A stretch of 55,134 nucleotides of DNA from Bacteroidota bacterium (GCA_017860455.1 JAGDMF010000014.1:1-55134); one strand, 5' to 3'. Positions 44,627 to 52,708 are shown, numbered from the stretch's first letter. Numbers and translations: made by a program. Notes: generated by a model not told the origin, from the letters alone.

Positions 44627-46482
44627 TCAATCATCTCCCTCAATACTTCAATCACTTTATTTTCCGGGAAATGTTTGGATACTTCATCAATAATTGCCTT
44701 GTTGGTACTCCCTTTCAGTTTTCGGATTGCCTCTACAATAGTATCGTGCTCTTTTTTTCGAAGTTGATCTTTGTGCCATTTTAAACAGACGTCACAGGTT
44801 CCACAAGGAACGCTCTTTTTCTCCCCGAAATAGGCTAATAGAAGCTGTGATCGACATTGATCTGTTGTTTCTACGAAACGCAATACTGCATCTAATCGCT
44901 TTTTCGCTACTTCTTTGCGCGTTTTGTAAATGGTATCACTTAAATAAAGATACGATTCTTCCACCCGATTCACTAAGAAGCTGATTTGTGGCGTTTTAGT
45001 TCGTGGAATATAAACCAGTACCCCTTTGGATGAAAGCTCCCGCAGTTGTGTCATGATGGTGTTCACATCCGTTTCGGATCGTTTGGCTAAATCTTCTTCA
45101 TAAATTTTTATATAATTAGTGAAAATACCTCCATAGGATCTCAATAGCAACTTGATCGGTTCTTCTAAGTCAGGATTGGTTTTGTAGAAATGATCTAACT
45201 CTTTACTTTGCATAATCATCATCACTACCGAACTTTTCTTACCCTCTTCATTGAGCATCAAAATGCCCATTTTTTCTAAAAAAGTGATGGCACTATACAG
45301 CTCTAATGGTTTCACTTTTAGTTTTTTAGAGATGGTCTCCAAATGAAATGGAAAAGTTTTATTTTCCCCGTCTCCCATGGCAATCTGGTAGTGATTGCAA
45401 AGTTCCCGATAGGCTGTTTTAATAAATTCAATGGGTGGAAAACTTCGTTCAAAACCCTCTTTGAGTTCTTTGATATCTCCGTCATCATAAAGCATAACTG
45501 CAGTTGATGGGAGCAAGTCACGCCCACCACGTCCCGCTTCCTGAAAATAGGCTTCCAGTGTGTCCGGGATATCAATATGAATCACCCACCGTACATCCGG
45601 CTTGTCAATCCCCATCCCAAATGCGTTGGTAGAGACAATCACTCTCGTTTTGCCTGACATCCAGTCGTTTTGCTTTGAATCTCTCAGTTCACTGGTTAAC
45701 CCAGCATGATAAAAATCGGCAGATATGCCATGCGCTTGAATATATTCTGCAATCTCTTTGGTTTTTCTGCGGTTTCGGACATATACAATTCCGGTTCCCG
45801 GGTAATGGTTGATCACCCGGAGCATTCTTCCCATTTTGTTTTGTTCTTTGACCACCATGTAGGTTAGATTATCCCTTTTGAAACTTTTTTGAAAAACATT
45901 CACTTTAGGAAAAGCGAGTTTATCCTGAATATCCTGCACTACATCCGGAGTTGCCGTAGCAGTAAGTGCCAAAATGGGCACATCCGGAAAATGATTCCGG
46001 ATCTCTGCAATTTGTAAATAGGGTGGCCTGAAATCGTATCCCCATTGAGAAATGCAGTGTGCCTCATCGATGGCAAACATCGACACATTCATCCTTTTCA
46101 AATAGTTGACGAATATCTCCGTTTTTAATCGCTCCGGGGAAACATATAAAAATTTTATGGTATCACTGAAAGCACAATTACTCAATAATGATTCAATTTC
46201 ACGACTCGATAATCCGGAATAAATGGCGGCAGCCTTGATGCCCCTTTTCTTCAGATTTTCCACCTGATCTTTCATAAGGGCAATCAACGGAGAGATCACG
46301 ATACAGATTCCCTCTTTTGCCATTCCGGGAACCTGAAAACAGATCGATTTGCCACCTCCGGTCGGAAGTAATGCCAAAGTGTCTTTCCCTTCCATTACTG
46401 ATAATACAATATCTTCCTGTAATGGTCTGAACTGATCAAATCCCCAGTATCGTTTCAGAATGGCTCTTACTCGTTCTTTCAT
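44614..46482 (-). CDS. recQ: RecQ-family ATP-dependent DNA helicase
   Basis: 622 residues. SF2 helicase motifs: 'LLPTGGGKSICFQ' (Walker A, residues 41-46), 'FAIDEAHCISQWGYDFRP' (DEAH 139-142), 'ALTATATPDV', 'GTGIVYVRNRRKTKEIAEYI', 'AFGMGIDKPDVRWVIH' and 'YFQEAGRGGRD'. The Zn-binding signature 'CRSQLLLAYFGEKKSVPCGTCDVC' lies near the C-terminus (about 543-566), not just after the helicase lobes as in E. coli RecQ. A region of about 170 residues with winged-helix character separates them; no HRDC domain is visible. It starts 2 nt after birA, so the two form an operon. The C-terminal residues are encoded by a microsatellite. Confidence 0.95.
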   Translation of the reverse strand: MKERVRAILKRYWGFDQFRPLQEDIVLSVMEGKDTLALLPTGGGKSICFQVPGMAKEGICIVISPLIALMKDQVENLKKRGIKAAAIYSGLSSREIESLLSNCAFSDTIKFLYVSPERLKTEIFVNYLKRMNVSMFAIDEAHCISQWGYDFRPPYLQIAEIRNHFPDVPILALTATATPDVVQDIQDKLAFPKVNVFQKSFKRDNLTYMVVKEQNKMGRMLRVINHYPGTGIVYVRNRRKTKEIAEYIQAHGISADFYHAGLTSELRDSKQNDWMSGKTRVIVSTNAFGMGIDKPDVRWVIHIDIPDTLEAYFQEAGRGGRDLLPSTAVMLYDDGDIKELKEGFERSFPPIEFIKTAYRELCNHYQIAMGDGENKTFPFHLETISKKLKVKPLELYSAITFLEKMGILMLNEEGKKSSVVMMIMQSKELDHFYKTNPDLEEPIKLLLRSYGGIFTNYIKIYEEDLAKRSETDVNTIMTQLRELSSKGVLVYIPRTKTPQISFLVNRVEESYLYLSDTIYKTRKEVAKKRLDAVLRFVETTDQCRSQLLLAYFGEKKSVPCGTCDVCLKWHKDQLRKKEHDTIVEAIRKLKGSTNKAIIDEVSKHFPENKVIEVLREMIDFGF

Positions 46483-46484
46483 CG

Positions 46485-47243
46485 TTATTCAGTAAGTATT
46501 AAAAATTTTACTTCTTTATAGTTGCAGGTATATATTGCTCCTGATTCGCATTCAATCAGTAATTGTCCATAAGATGATAATCCCATAATTCTACCTGTTA
46601 TCAACTGATCCTTTATCCGATATTGTGCCCATTTCTGATATTGATACAGATGGGATAAATAATTTTGTTCTAAAACTTCAAATTTCTGTTCTTTGATGAG
46701 CTGATATTGCTTTTCTAAAATTCTCATTAGCTCAGAAATCAACATTGTAACATCAAATTCCTTACCTGTAATTTGAGCTAAAGAGGTTGGATTCAAAATA
46801 GTAGGATCAAAACGAGTCTGATTGATATTGATCCCTACACCTGCAATGGTACACTGAAGGTTGGATCCCTGAATAGAATGCTCAATCAGGATTCCGGCTA
46901 TTTTTTTATTTCCGGCATAAATATCATTGGGCCACTTGATTGTCAGGTTATCCACATATCGGGAAAGAAAAGTGTATATCGCTAAAGAGAAATATTGATT
47001 AAAATAAAATTGATTTTGAATCGTTATTGGTGGTTGAAAAAGGAAACTGATTAAAATATTTTGACCTTTATGACTATACCATGTATTCGAACCCAATCCT
47101 TTGCCCTGAGTTTGTTCATCGGTATAAATTCCATAAAAATCGAATCTTTTGTCCCAATGTTCCAGGTAAAAAGAGTGCTCATTCATGAGTGTAACATTCG
47201 TAGAATGAATGGATTCAAAAAATTTAAGTTGTTCCAAAATCAT
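46485..47243 (-). CDS. birA: Biotin--[acetyl-CoA carboxylase] ligase (no DNA-binding domain)
   Basis: 252 residues, class I biotin protein ligase lacking the N-terminal helix-turn-helix of E. coli BirA. It attaches biotin to a carrier lysine via biotinyl-AMP. Seen: 'STNVTLMNE', the biotinyl-adenylate loop 'DEQTQGKGLGSNTWYSHKGQN' (about residues 42-62, the Bacteroidota variant of GRGRRG), 'TIKWPNDIYAGNKKIAGILIE' with the catalytic Lys, and 'AGVGININQ'. The C-terminal cap is 'GLSSYGQLLIECESGAIYTC'. First gene of birA-recQ. A -7 box ends only 5 bp before the ATG, so its mRNA may be leaderless. Confidence 0.95.
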   Translation of the reverse strand: MILEQLKFFESIHSTNVTLMNEHSFYLEHWDKRFDFYGIYTDEQTQGKGLGSNTWYSHKGQNILISFLFQPPITIQNQFYFNQYFSLAIYTFLSRYVDNLTIKWPNDIYAGNKKIAGILIEHSIQGSNLQCTIAGVGININQTRFDPTILNPTSLAQITGKEFDVTMLISELMRILEKQYQLIKEQKFEVLEQNYLSHLYQYQKWAQYRIKDQLITGRIMGLSSYGQLLIECESGAIYTCNYKEVKFLILTE

Positions 47244-47247
47244 TCGA

Positions 47248-47255
47248 CAAAAATA
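47248..47255 (-). promoter_or_regulatory. -7 box for birA-recQ
   Basis: Minus strand TATTTTTG, 4 bp from the ATG at 47243. Back-to-back with the plus-strand box at 47258. Confidence 0.6.
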
Positions 47256-47257
47256 AG

Positions 47258-47265
47258 TATCTTTG
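47258..47265 (+). promoter_or_regulatory. -7 box for the DUF4197-like lipoprotein gene
   Basis: TATCTTTG, 21 nt before the ATG at 47287. Confidence 0.68.
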
Positions 47266-47286
47266 CGTGATAAAATTTAAAAATCA

Positions 47287-48009
47287 ATGAAAAAAATCAA
47301 ATTAATTATAATTGCTGTAATTGCAGTCATTTTTACAGCTTGTACTGATGACACAAATCAATATTCAACCTACTATTTTACTGACAGCGAAATGAACAGA
47401 GCCTTTAGACAATGTCTCGAATTAAGTTCTGATACTGCGATCACTCATTTATGTGTACCCAATTCTGATGAGTTTGGATTTTATAATTATTCCGATCAAG
47501 CCTATCGTATAGGACTTCCAACTTCAGCAAATGGAATTATGGATACACTCATTGCTCACGGACAAGGAGATCTTATTGATTCATTAATTTTAAAGACCAA
47601 TTTAGCAGCATCTTATTGTGGGTCAGGATTAACCTCTTATTTTGAAGATGTTTTGGAATCCATGTCTTTTGCAGACCCTTACAGAATATTAGAAGGGGAT
47701 TCCAATGCAGTAACAAACTATTTTATTCTACATAATTACAATGGTTTATTAGCACAATCAGTGGCATTGATGAATTTAAACATGCAAACTCATGGCGGCA
47801 CAGAAGCCTGGAATAATGTAATTAATGCCTATTACCAAATCACCGGACAGGTAGTGAGTATCGATTATACAAACTTTGCTGCTCAGAAAATGACCAATAG
47901 TATTTTGAATGAGATGAAAAAAGAGGAAGCCCTAATTCGTACTCTTGTTTCTCACAGAGGAGATACAACAGGTAAGTTGTATATCGTTTTTGGAACTTTA
48001 GACCAATAA
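47287..48009 (+). CDS. DUF4197-like lipoprotein
   Basis: 240 residues. 'MKKIKLIIIAVIAVIFTACTDD' is a lipoprotein signal (lipobox IFTAC). The mature part follows the DUF4197 order: 'MNRAFRQCLELSSDTAITHL', 'RIGLPTSANGIMDTLIAHGQGDLIDSLILKTNLAA', 'FEDVLESMSFADPYRILEGDSNAVTNYFILHNYNGLL', 'INAYYQITG' and a terminal 'MKKEEALIRT'. The family is helical, envelope-located and without known activity. Two extra Cys in the mature part ('ITHLCV', 'ASYCGSG') could pair. Its -7 box overlaps the birA promoter region. Followed after 33 nt by the PFK gene; both may be cotranscribed. Confidence 0.82.
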   Translation: MKKIKLIIIAVIAVIFTACTDDTNQYSTYYFTDSEMNRAFRQCLELSSDTAITHLCVPNSDEFGFYNYSDQAYRIGLPTSANGIMDTLIAHGQGDLIDSLILKTNLAASYCGSGLTSYFEDVLESMSFADPYRILEGDSNAVTNYFILHNYNGLLAQSVALMNLNMQTHGGTEAWNNVINAYYQITGQVVSIDYTNFAAQKMTNSILNEMKKEEALIRTLVSHRGDTTGKLYIVFGTLDQ

Positions 48010-48042
48010 TTGAATTCTTAACTTATAAAACTAAAAAATCAA

Positions 48043-49278
48043 ATGAGAACTGAAAAGATCTTCGCAGGCAAAACATTGGCCATTTTATCCGGTGGTGGTG
48101 ACACACCCGCTATTAACTCAAGTATAGAAGCAGTTAGAAACAGAGCTTCCATGCTCGGCTTTAAAGTTTTTGGTGTTTTAAGGGGATGGAAAGGTTTATT
48201 GGGAGATGGCGATATTGTGGATTTAACCAATATTCCCTACAATGGAATCTATGGTGGAACCGGCTTGTTATCTAGTCGCACCAATCCATTTCCAAGTAAA
48301 AAAAATCCGGAAGATCGTTCTCAACAGATTCTTAGAAATATTGAAAGATATAAAATTGATGTTTTAGTAACGATCGGTGGAGATGATACCAACGGAGCTG
48401 CTAAAAGAATGTATGAAACTTATGGAATTCCTGTAATCGGTTTTCCAAAAACAATTGATAACGATTTAAGAACCAGAACAATGCACCATTATAAAGGGAA
48501 ACAATACGAAACAGTATTGTGCCCCGGTTTTGCATCCGGTGCGATGCAAATTAAAAAAATGGCAGCTAAATTACATACTACAAACGAGTCACACCAAAGA
48601 ATTATGGTACTCGAAGTGATGGGTCGCGATGCCGGTTGGTTAACAGGTACAGCCTCTTTCGGTGGTGCTCAAATCTCTTTGATTCCTGAAGTGGAGATGA
48701 CCAAAGAAAGAAAAGATTTCTTTTTTGAGTTTGTAAAGGAAAAATATATGTCATCGCCCACAAAGAGCTTAATTATTGCTGTTTCTGAAGGGGTAAGATG
48801 GTGGAACGAAGAAAAACAGATGTTGGATATGGTGTATGCCAGTTCCGACTTAGATGAGTATGGACACCCCCGTTTTGGTGGAGTTAGTGGTGTGATCGCT
48901 TCTGAAATCAATAAAAAACTGGGAGTTGAAGCTCGTGGCCAAATATCAGGATATATTCCCAGAGCCGGAAAATGTTATGAATATGATCGTCGCTTAACCT
49001 CTACATTAGCGGATAAAGTGGTGGATCTTCTTTTAAGAGAGGATTATGGCAAAATGCCGGTTATGAGAGATATTGTTCCTTATTGTGAGTTAGAAGAGTT
49101 CCATACTGATGCTATAGAAATGGGAAATATCGGGAACTTCCCGCTACCAGAGTTGTATTACAATGCGAATGAGTTTACTTTTACAGAACAATATACCGAT
49201 TTCTTAAAAAATATCATCGGAGAACCATACAGAATGGAGTTTGCTACTCAGTTTCCAATTGTGATTCCACAAGAATAA
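48043..49278 (+). CDS. 6-phosphofructokinase, probably pyrophosphate-dependent
   Basis: 411 residues. PFK fold: 'LSGGGDTPAINSSI' near the N-terminus, 'GGDDTNG' (112-118), 'PKTIDNDL' (135-142, catalytic Asp139 in TIDND), 'VMGRDAGWLTG' and 'PRFGGVSGVIASEIN'. ATP-dependent enzymes have Gly at the second Asp of GGDD and Gly in PGTIDND. Asp115 and Lys136 here are the pair that excludes ATP and favours PPi in PPi-PFKs. It should therefore interconvert fructose 6-phosphate and fructose 1,6-bisphosphate reversibly. The length fits group II/III PFKs. It is 11 nt upstream of murA and probably cotranscribed with it. Confidence 0.92.
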   Translation: MRTEKIFAGKTLAILSGGGDTPAINSSIEAVRNRASMLGFKVFGVLRGWKGLLGDGDIVDLTNIPYNGIYGGTGLLSSRTNPFPSKKNPEDRSQQILRNIERYKIDVLVTIGGDDTNGAAKRMYETYGIPVIGFPKTIDNDLRTRTMHHYKGKQYETVLCPGFASGAMQIKKMAAKLHTTNESHQRIMVLEVMGRDAGWLTGTASFGGAQISLIPEVEMTKERKDFFFEFVKEKYMSSPTKSLIIAVSEGVRWWNEEKQMLDMVYASSDLDEYGHPRFGGVSGVIASEINKKLGVEARGQISGYIPRAGKCYEYDRRLTSTLADKVVDLLLREDYGKMPVMRDIVPYCELEEFHTDAIEMGNIGNFPLPELYYNANEFTFTEQYTDFLKNIIGEPYRMEFATQFPIVIPQE

Positions 49279-49289
49279 ACCAAAAAAAT

Positions 49290-50594
49290 ATGGGAAATTT
49301 TATCATTCAGGGGGGCCATACACTTTCCGGAGAGATCACTCCTCAAGGTGCCAAAAATGAAGCTCTTCAGGTAGTTTGTGCCACGTTGTTAACAGACCAA
49401 CCTGTCGTTATACATAACGTTCCTCAAATTTTAGATGTTCTTCGCTTAATGGAGATTCTTTCTTCTATTGGTGTTGAAATTTCACAACCTGAACCGGGCA
49501 CTTATCGGTTTCATGCCAAAGAGATCAATCTGGACTTTCTCAAATCACACGATTTCATGAAACTATCGGGTTCCATCAGAGCCTCAATCATGATTATTGG
49601 TCCATTATTAGGGCGTTTTGGGGTTGCTTATGCCTCTACTCCCGGTGGTGATAAAATTGGCCGAAGACCATTAACTACCCATTTTGAAGGGTTCTTTAAC
49701 TTAGGGGCGAAACTGAGCGATTATTCCGATACTATTTATCAGCTTACTGCTGATCCATTGGTGGGTGCTTATATGTTGCTGAATGAAGCCTCTGTTACCG
49801 GTACGGCCAATATTGTGATGGCGGCTGTTTTGGCAAAGGGAAAAACTACCATTTTTAATGCCGCATGTGAACCCTATTTGTTACAACTTTGCAAAATGTT
49901 GAACCGAATGGGTGCCAAAATTGAAGGTATTGGGTCCAATCTGTTAACCATTGAAGGGGTGGAAGCATTAAACGGATGCGAGCATACTATTCTTCCCGAT
50001 ATGATTGAGATTGGTAGTTTTATTGGGATGGCAGCGATCAACCGCTCTTCAATCACCATTAAGAATTGTGCCTGCGAACATTTGGGGATTATTCCTTACA
50101 CCTTTTCCAAGTTAGGAATTCAAATTGAACAAAGAGGAGATGATATTTTTGTCCCTCAACAACATACATACAAGATTCATCATCAAATGGATGGCTCCAT
50201 ATTAACCATCAGTGATGCACCCTGGCCCGGTTTTACTCCGGACTTGATCAGTATTGCACTGGTAACAGCCATTCAGGGTGATGGAAGTGTGTTGATACAC
50301 CAGAAGATGTTTGAAAGCCGGTTGTTTTTTGTAGATAGTTTACAAAGCATGGGCGCACAGATCATCTTATGTGATCCTCATAGGGCAACAGTTATTGGTT
50401 TGAATCACAAACATAAATTAAGAGCCACCAAAATGGCCTCTCCCGATATCCGTGCAGGTGTAGCATTATTGATCGCTGCGATGTCTGCCCACGGAACCAG
50501 TGTGATCCAGAATGTAGAACAGATCGACCGTGGTTATCAGAACATTGTAGCCCGACTCAATGGGTTGGGGGCGAAGATTGTAAGGGAAGAGTAA
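49290..50594 (+). CDS. murA: UDP-N-acetylglucosamine 1-carboxyvinyltransferase with Asp at the fosfomycin site
   Basis: 434 residues, EPSP-synthase fold. MurA transfers enolpyruvate from PEP to UDP-GlcNAc, the first committed step of peptidoglycan synthesis, in the cytoplasm. Seen: 'GEITPQGAKNEALQVVCATL' (catalytic Lys in 'AKNEAL'), 'LSGSIRASIMIIGPLL', the loop 'STPGGDKIGRRP' (about 116-127), and the C-terminal 'DIRAGVALLIAAM'. In E. coli the loop is PGGC with Cys115; here it is Asp (about 121). C115D enzymes stay active but are not alkylated by fosfomycin, so intrinsic resistance is predicted. Its stop is followed within 3 nt by a GGCGAAAGG word repeat. Confidence 0.96.
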   Translation: MGNFIIQGGHTLSGEITPQGAKNEALQVVCATLLTDQPVVIHNVPQILDVLRLMEILSSIGVEISQPEPGTYRFHAKEINLDFLKSHDFMKLSGSIRASIMIIGPLLGRFGVAYASTPGGDKIGRRPLTTHFEGFFNLGAKLSDYSDTIYQLTADPLVGAYMLLNEASVTGTANIVMAAVLAKGKTTIFNAACEPYLLQLCKMLNRMGAKIEGIGSNLLTIEGVEALNGCEHTILPDMIEIGSFIGMAAINRSSITIKNCACEHLGIIPYTFSKLGIQIEQRGDDIFVPQQHTYKIHHQMDGSILTISDAPWPGFTPDLISIALVTAIQGDGSVLIHQKMFESRLFFVDSLQSMGAQIILCDPHRATVIGLNHKHKLRATKMASPDIRAGVALLIAAMSAHGTSVIQNVEQIDRGYQNIVARLNGLGAKIVREE

Positions 50595-50597
50595 CAA

Positions 50598-50739
50598 GGC
50601 GAAAGGCACAAGGCGAAAGGCGAAAGGCGAAAGGGATTAGCAAATAGCGATTAGGTCTTGGGTTTTGGTTTTTTTGAATATTTCATTCTTCATTTTTCAT
50701 TAGACTTTTGTCCTTTGTCTTTTGTCTTTTGTCTTTTTA
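50598..50739. repeat. GGCGAAAGG and GTCTTTT word repeats after murA
   Basis: 50598-50633 has GGCGAAAGGC words (purine form of 20093-20188), then TAGCAAATAGC. 50704-50739 is a GTCYTTTGTCTTTT run leading straight into repeat copy C. Nothing coding. Confidence 0.75.
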
Positions 50740-50742
50740 TTT

Positions 50743-50930
50743 GGGCATTCCCCTTTGGCTGCGCTCAATCCAATTTTTTACTCTGCTAATAATCAACCCC
50801 ATCGCTAGCCAAAGGGTCGGTCTCCGGCCCATACTCCTCGTTTCGCTGCAAGGGTCTGAACGGCCGGGCAGTAGCTCACAGGCTCGCTCTGCCCGATCCG
50901 TCATCCCCTAAGCAGCTCAACTTGCGGGGT
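50743..50930 (+). repeat. GGGCATTCC interspersed repeat, copy C
   Basis: Begins GGGCATTCCCC and ends AACTTGCGGGGT. It shares most blocks with copy B (25239-25448) in inverted orientation, including TCGTTTCGCTGCAAGGGTC and GAACGGCCGGGCAGTAGCTC; an internal stretch of about 40 bp differs. Confidence 0.82.
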
Positions 50931-51006
50931 TGTATTTTGTAAATTTTTCGTTAAATACTCAAGTATGGAAATTAGATCAATGTTAAAACGTTCGACGTTA
51001 AACGAA

Positions 51007-51073
51007 CCCGCTCCAGCGGAGCGTTATATTTAGTGAATAGTGAATAGTTTCCGCTCCAGAGGAGTATTATATT
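51007..51073. repeat. REP-like CGCTCC..GGAGCG palindromes, inverted pair
   Basis: CCCGCTCCAGCGGAGCGTTATATTT (51007-51031) and the decayed CCGCTCCAGAGGAGTATTATATT (51051-51073) are reverse-oriented copies of the element at 24960-24986 and 52146-52172. Confidence 0.75.
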
Positions 51074-51128
51074 GGTAACCAACAATTATCCGACTATATT
51101 ATCATGGAATTGGTTATTTGATAATTCC

Positions 51129-51513
51129 CGATGGTTAATCCACTTTTTACGATAGCTAATCCACTTTTTCATATGGCGAATCCACTTTTTTTGATGGTTA
51201 ATCCACATTTTACGATAGCTAATCCACTTTTTCATATAGCTAATCCACTTTTTCAGATGACTATTCCAGTTATTCCGATACTTATTTGATACTTGCAGGA
51301 GGTTATTTCATACTTGCAGGAGGTTATTTCATACTTGCAGGAGCTTATTTCATACTTGCAGGAGGTTATTTCATACTTGCAGGAGGTTATTTCATACTTG
51401 CAGGAGGTTATTTCATACTTGCAGGAAGTCATTTCATACTTGCAGGAGGTTATTTCATACTTGCAGGAGGTTATTTAATACTTGCAGGAAGTCATTTCAT
51501 ACTTGCAGGAGGT
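51129..51513. repeat. Phase-locked 21-bp tandem array, about 18 units, two unit types
   Basis: Units 1-6 (from 51129) have the form NNATRGYTAATCCACTTTTTN; units 9-18 (from 51297) the form AGGAGGTTATTTCATACTTGC. Units 7 and 8 (51255, 51276) are intermediate, and the 21-bp spacing never slips. Units 1-3 and 4-6 repeat as a 63-bp trimer. Several frames are open on both strands because 21 is divisible by three, so I see no coding case. 21 bp equals two helical turns. Confidence 0.92.
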
Positions 51514-51572
51514 TTTTAATAAATTGTATCGGGTCTATACAATAAACTGTGTCAAAAAGGAAAATTGATTGA

Positions 51573-52090
51573 TGTTCCATGGGCACAACCCGCAGGGTTC
51601 CATGTGAATAACCGTATGCAAGCTTGCGCAGCTTACGGACAAATGATGCCCCCGCGACCTTAACAATCCCGGAGGGATTGCATGCCTATAGAAATGATGT
51701 GGGGATGGAAAACAGTACGACCCCGGCCGGGGTCGAATAATCACATTGTGTATATCCCTATCTATAGACATGCCACCCCTTTGGGGTGAGATATCTGCCG
51801 ATTCTCCTCAGCTCCGTAGGAGTGGCATCTTCGTAGTACGTGATTGGGATGTGGAAATTTTGAGGGGCGGAGCCCTGAGATCTCTATCTTTTCCATTTGT
51901 CGATTATTAAGATTACAGGGCTCTGCCCCTGAGGTATTGGACGTGAATCCCATTTGCTACGAAGATACCAGGGCTATGCCCCTACTCACAACCCGAAGGG
52001 TTGCATGTGAATAACCGTGGGTTGCGAAGCTACCTACGGACGAATGATATCCCCGCGATCTCTACAACCCCTTCAGGGGTTGCATGTGGA
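51573..52090. repeat. REP-like palindrome cluster 2
   Basis: Dense GC palindromes with AT-rich spacers: AACCCGCAGGGTT (51588), CCGTATGCAAGC..GCTTACGG (51612-51638), TCCCGGAGGGA (51667), CCCCGGCCGGGG (51721-51732), ACCCCTTTGGGGT, GGGGCGGAGCCC and GGGCTCTGCCCC. Then come AACCCGAAGGGTT (51990), CCGTGGGTTGCG..CTACGG (52015-52039) and ACCCCTTCAGGGGT (52067). Composite unit 51585-51655 recurs at 51987-52087 and, inverted, 53560-53662. ORFs here are open only by composition. Confidence 0.8.
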
Positions 52091-52145
52091 TCAATCTAAG
52101 AAATAGAAAACCTATCCAACTGACTTAATCAGCAGACTAACTCTT

Positions 52146-52224
52146 ACAAATATAACGCTCCTCCGGAGCGGGAGAATTTGCTCGGTATTTGCCAGTTACA
52201 AATTTAACGCCACGCTGTGGCGGG
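52146..52224. repeat. REP-like ACAAATATAACGCTCC elements, two copies
   Basis: ACAAATATAACGCTCC..GGAGCGGG (52146-52172) and the variant ACAAATTTAACGCCACGC..GTGGCGGG (52198-52224). In the variant both arms changed together and the palindrome is kept, which indicates selection for the hairpin or a distinct subtype. 52225-52440 is very AT-rich (TTTTATAGATTTTTATAGAC words) with nothing I recognise. Confidence 0.75.
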
Positions 52225-52453
52225 TTAGTTTTGTTGATTATTTAATTAATAATGTAAAGCTGATTTTTATGTTTTTATACGCTTTTATAGATTTTTATAG
52301 ACATTTTATAGTTTATTTCACATGTTTTTGGCTTATATATTAATTTATAATTCAAATATATACAATTTTTTATAGTCATTTTTTTAGATCTTTTTAAAAA
52401 AATAACTATTTATTTCACCCTTTTTGGCGTATAAAAATTCTAAATATTTTAAT

Positions 52454-52476
52454 TAGTCCAACAGCTTGCTGGACTA
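52454..52476. other. Hairpin TAGTCCA..TGGACTA
   Basis: TAGTCCAACAGC / GCTGGACTA can fold with a short loop; it stands in an AT-rich stretch with no adjacent gene. Confidence 0.45.
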
Positions 52477-52520
52477 AATAAATTGTTCATTTATTTACTA
52501 TAGAAATTGTTATGATTTAT

Positions 52521-52550
52521 AATTCTGCCACTGCTGATGGCAGAATTTTT
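52521..52550 (+). terminator. Hairpin AATTCTGCCA..TGGCAGAATT with T-run
   Basis: Perfect 10-bp stem, 7-nt loop, T-tract on the plus-strand side. It would end a plus-strand transcript, although no gene precedes it; it faces the minus-strand RNA gene terminator 7 nt away. Confidence 0.5.
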
Positions 52551-52556
52551 ACAATG

Positions 52557-52680
52557 AAAAAAACCTTTACAACACCCACTGAAACTACAATCCAGCTTGC
52601 TTGTAAAGGTTTAATGGAGGTAGTTTCTCGTAAGGCTTATCCCCGCGCACGCATATCACGTGGTTAGTCAAAAAATGACG
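52557..52680 (-). ncRNA. Structured small RNA, copy 1 (downstream of rnhA)
   Basis: Read on the minus strand: -7 box TATTTTTG (52684-52691); then CCCCGTCATTTTTTGACTA with the small hairpin GTCA/TGAC; CCACGTGATATGCGTG with a CACG/CGTG stem; a GGGGATA..TACCTCC helix; and a terminator stem AAACCTTTACAA / TTGTAAAGGTTT (arms 52601-52612 and 52561-52572) running into T's. A sub-hairpin CTGG-ATTGTAGTT-TCAG sits inside the terminator loop. No reading frame. A second copy with the same 5' and 3' parts lies at 53311-53435. I do not recognise a named family. Confidence 0.72.
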
Positions 52681-52683
52681 GGG

Positions 52684-52691
52684 CAAAAATA
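52684..52691 (-). promoter_or_regulatory. -7 box for small RNA copy 1
   Basis: Minus strand TATTTTTG directly before the conserved CCCCGTCA start. Confidence 0.65.
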
Positions 52692-52708
52692 GTGATTTTT
52701 TACATTAA

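Noticed and set aside
25239-50930. Inverted copies B and C as ends of a 25-kb mobile island
   Set aside because: Between them lie housekeeping genes (mfd, gshF, birA, murA), and copies A and D belong to the same family; dispersed repeats are the simpler reading.
51129-51513. 21-bp array as CRISPR
   Set aside because: Units are contiguous with no unique spacers and no cas genes are near.
51286-51519. ORF of 'ILAGGYF' heptads as a gene
   Set aside because: Open only because 21 is divisible by three; three frames on the two strands are open, there is no promoter, and the frame changes character at the unit switch.
51535-51953. Minus-strand ORFs in the palindrome cluster
   Set aside because: Composition and palindromes keep the frames open; no start context, no recognisable protein.
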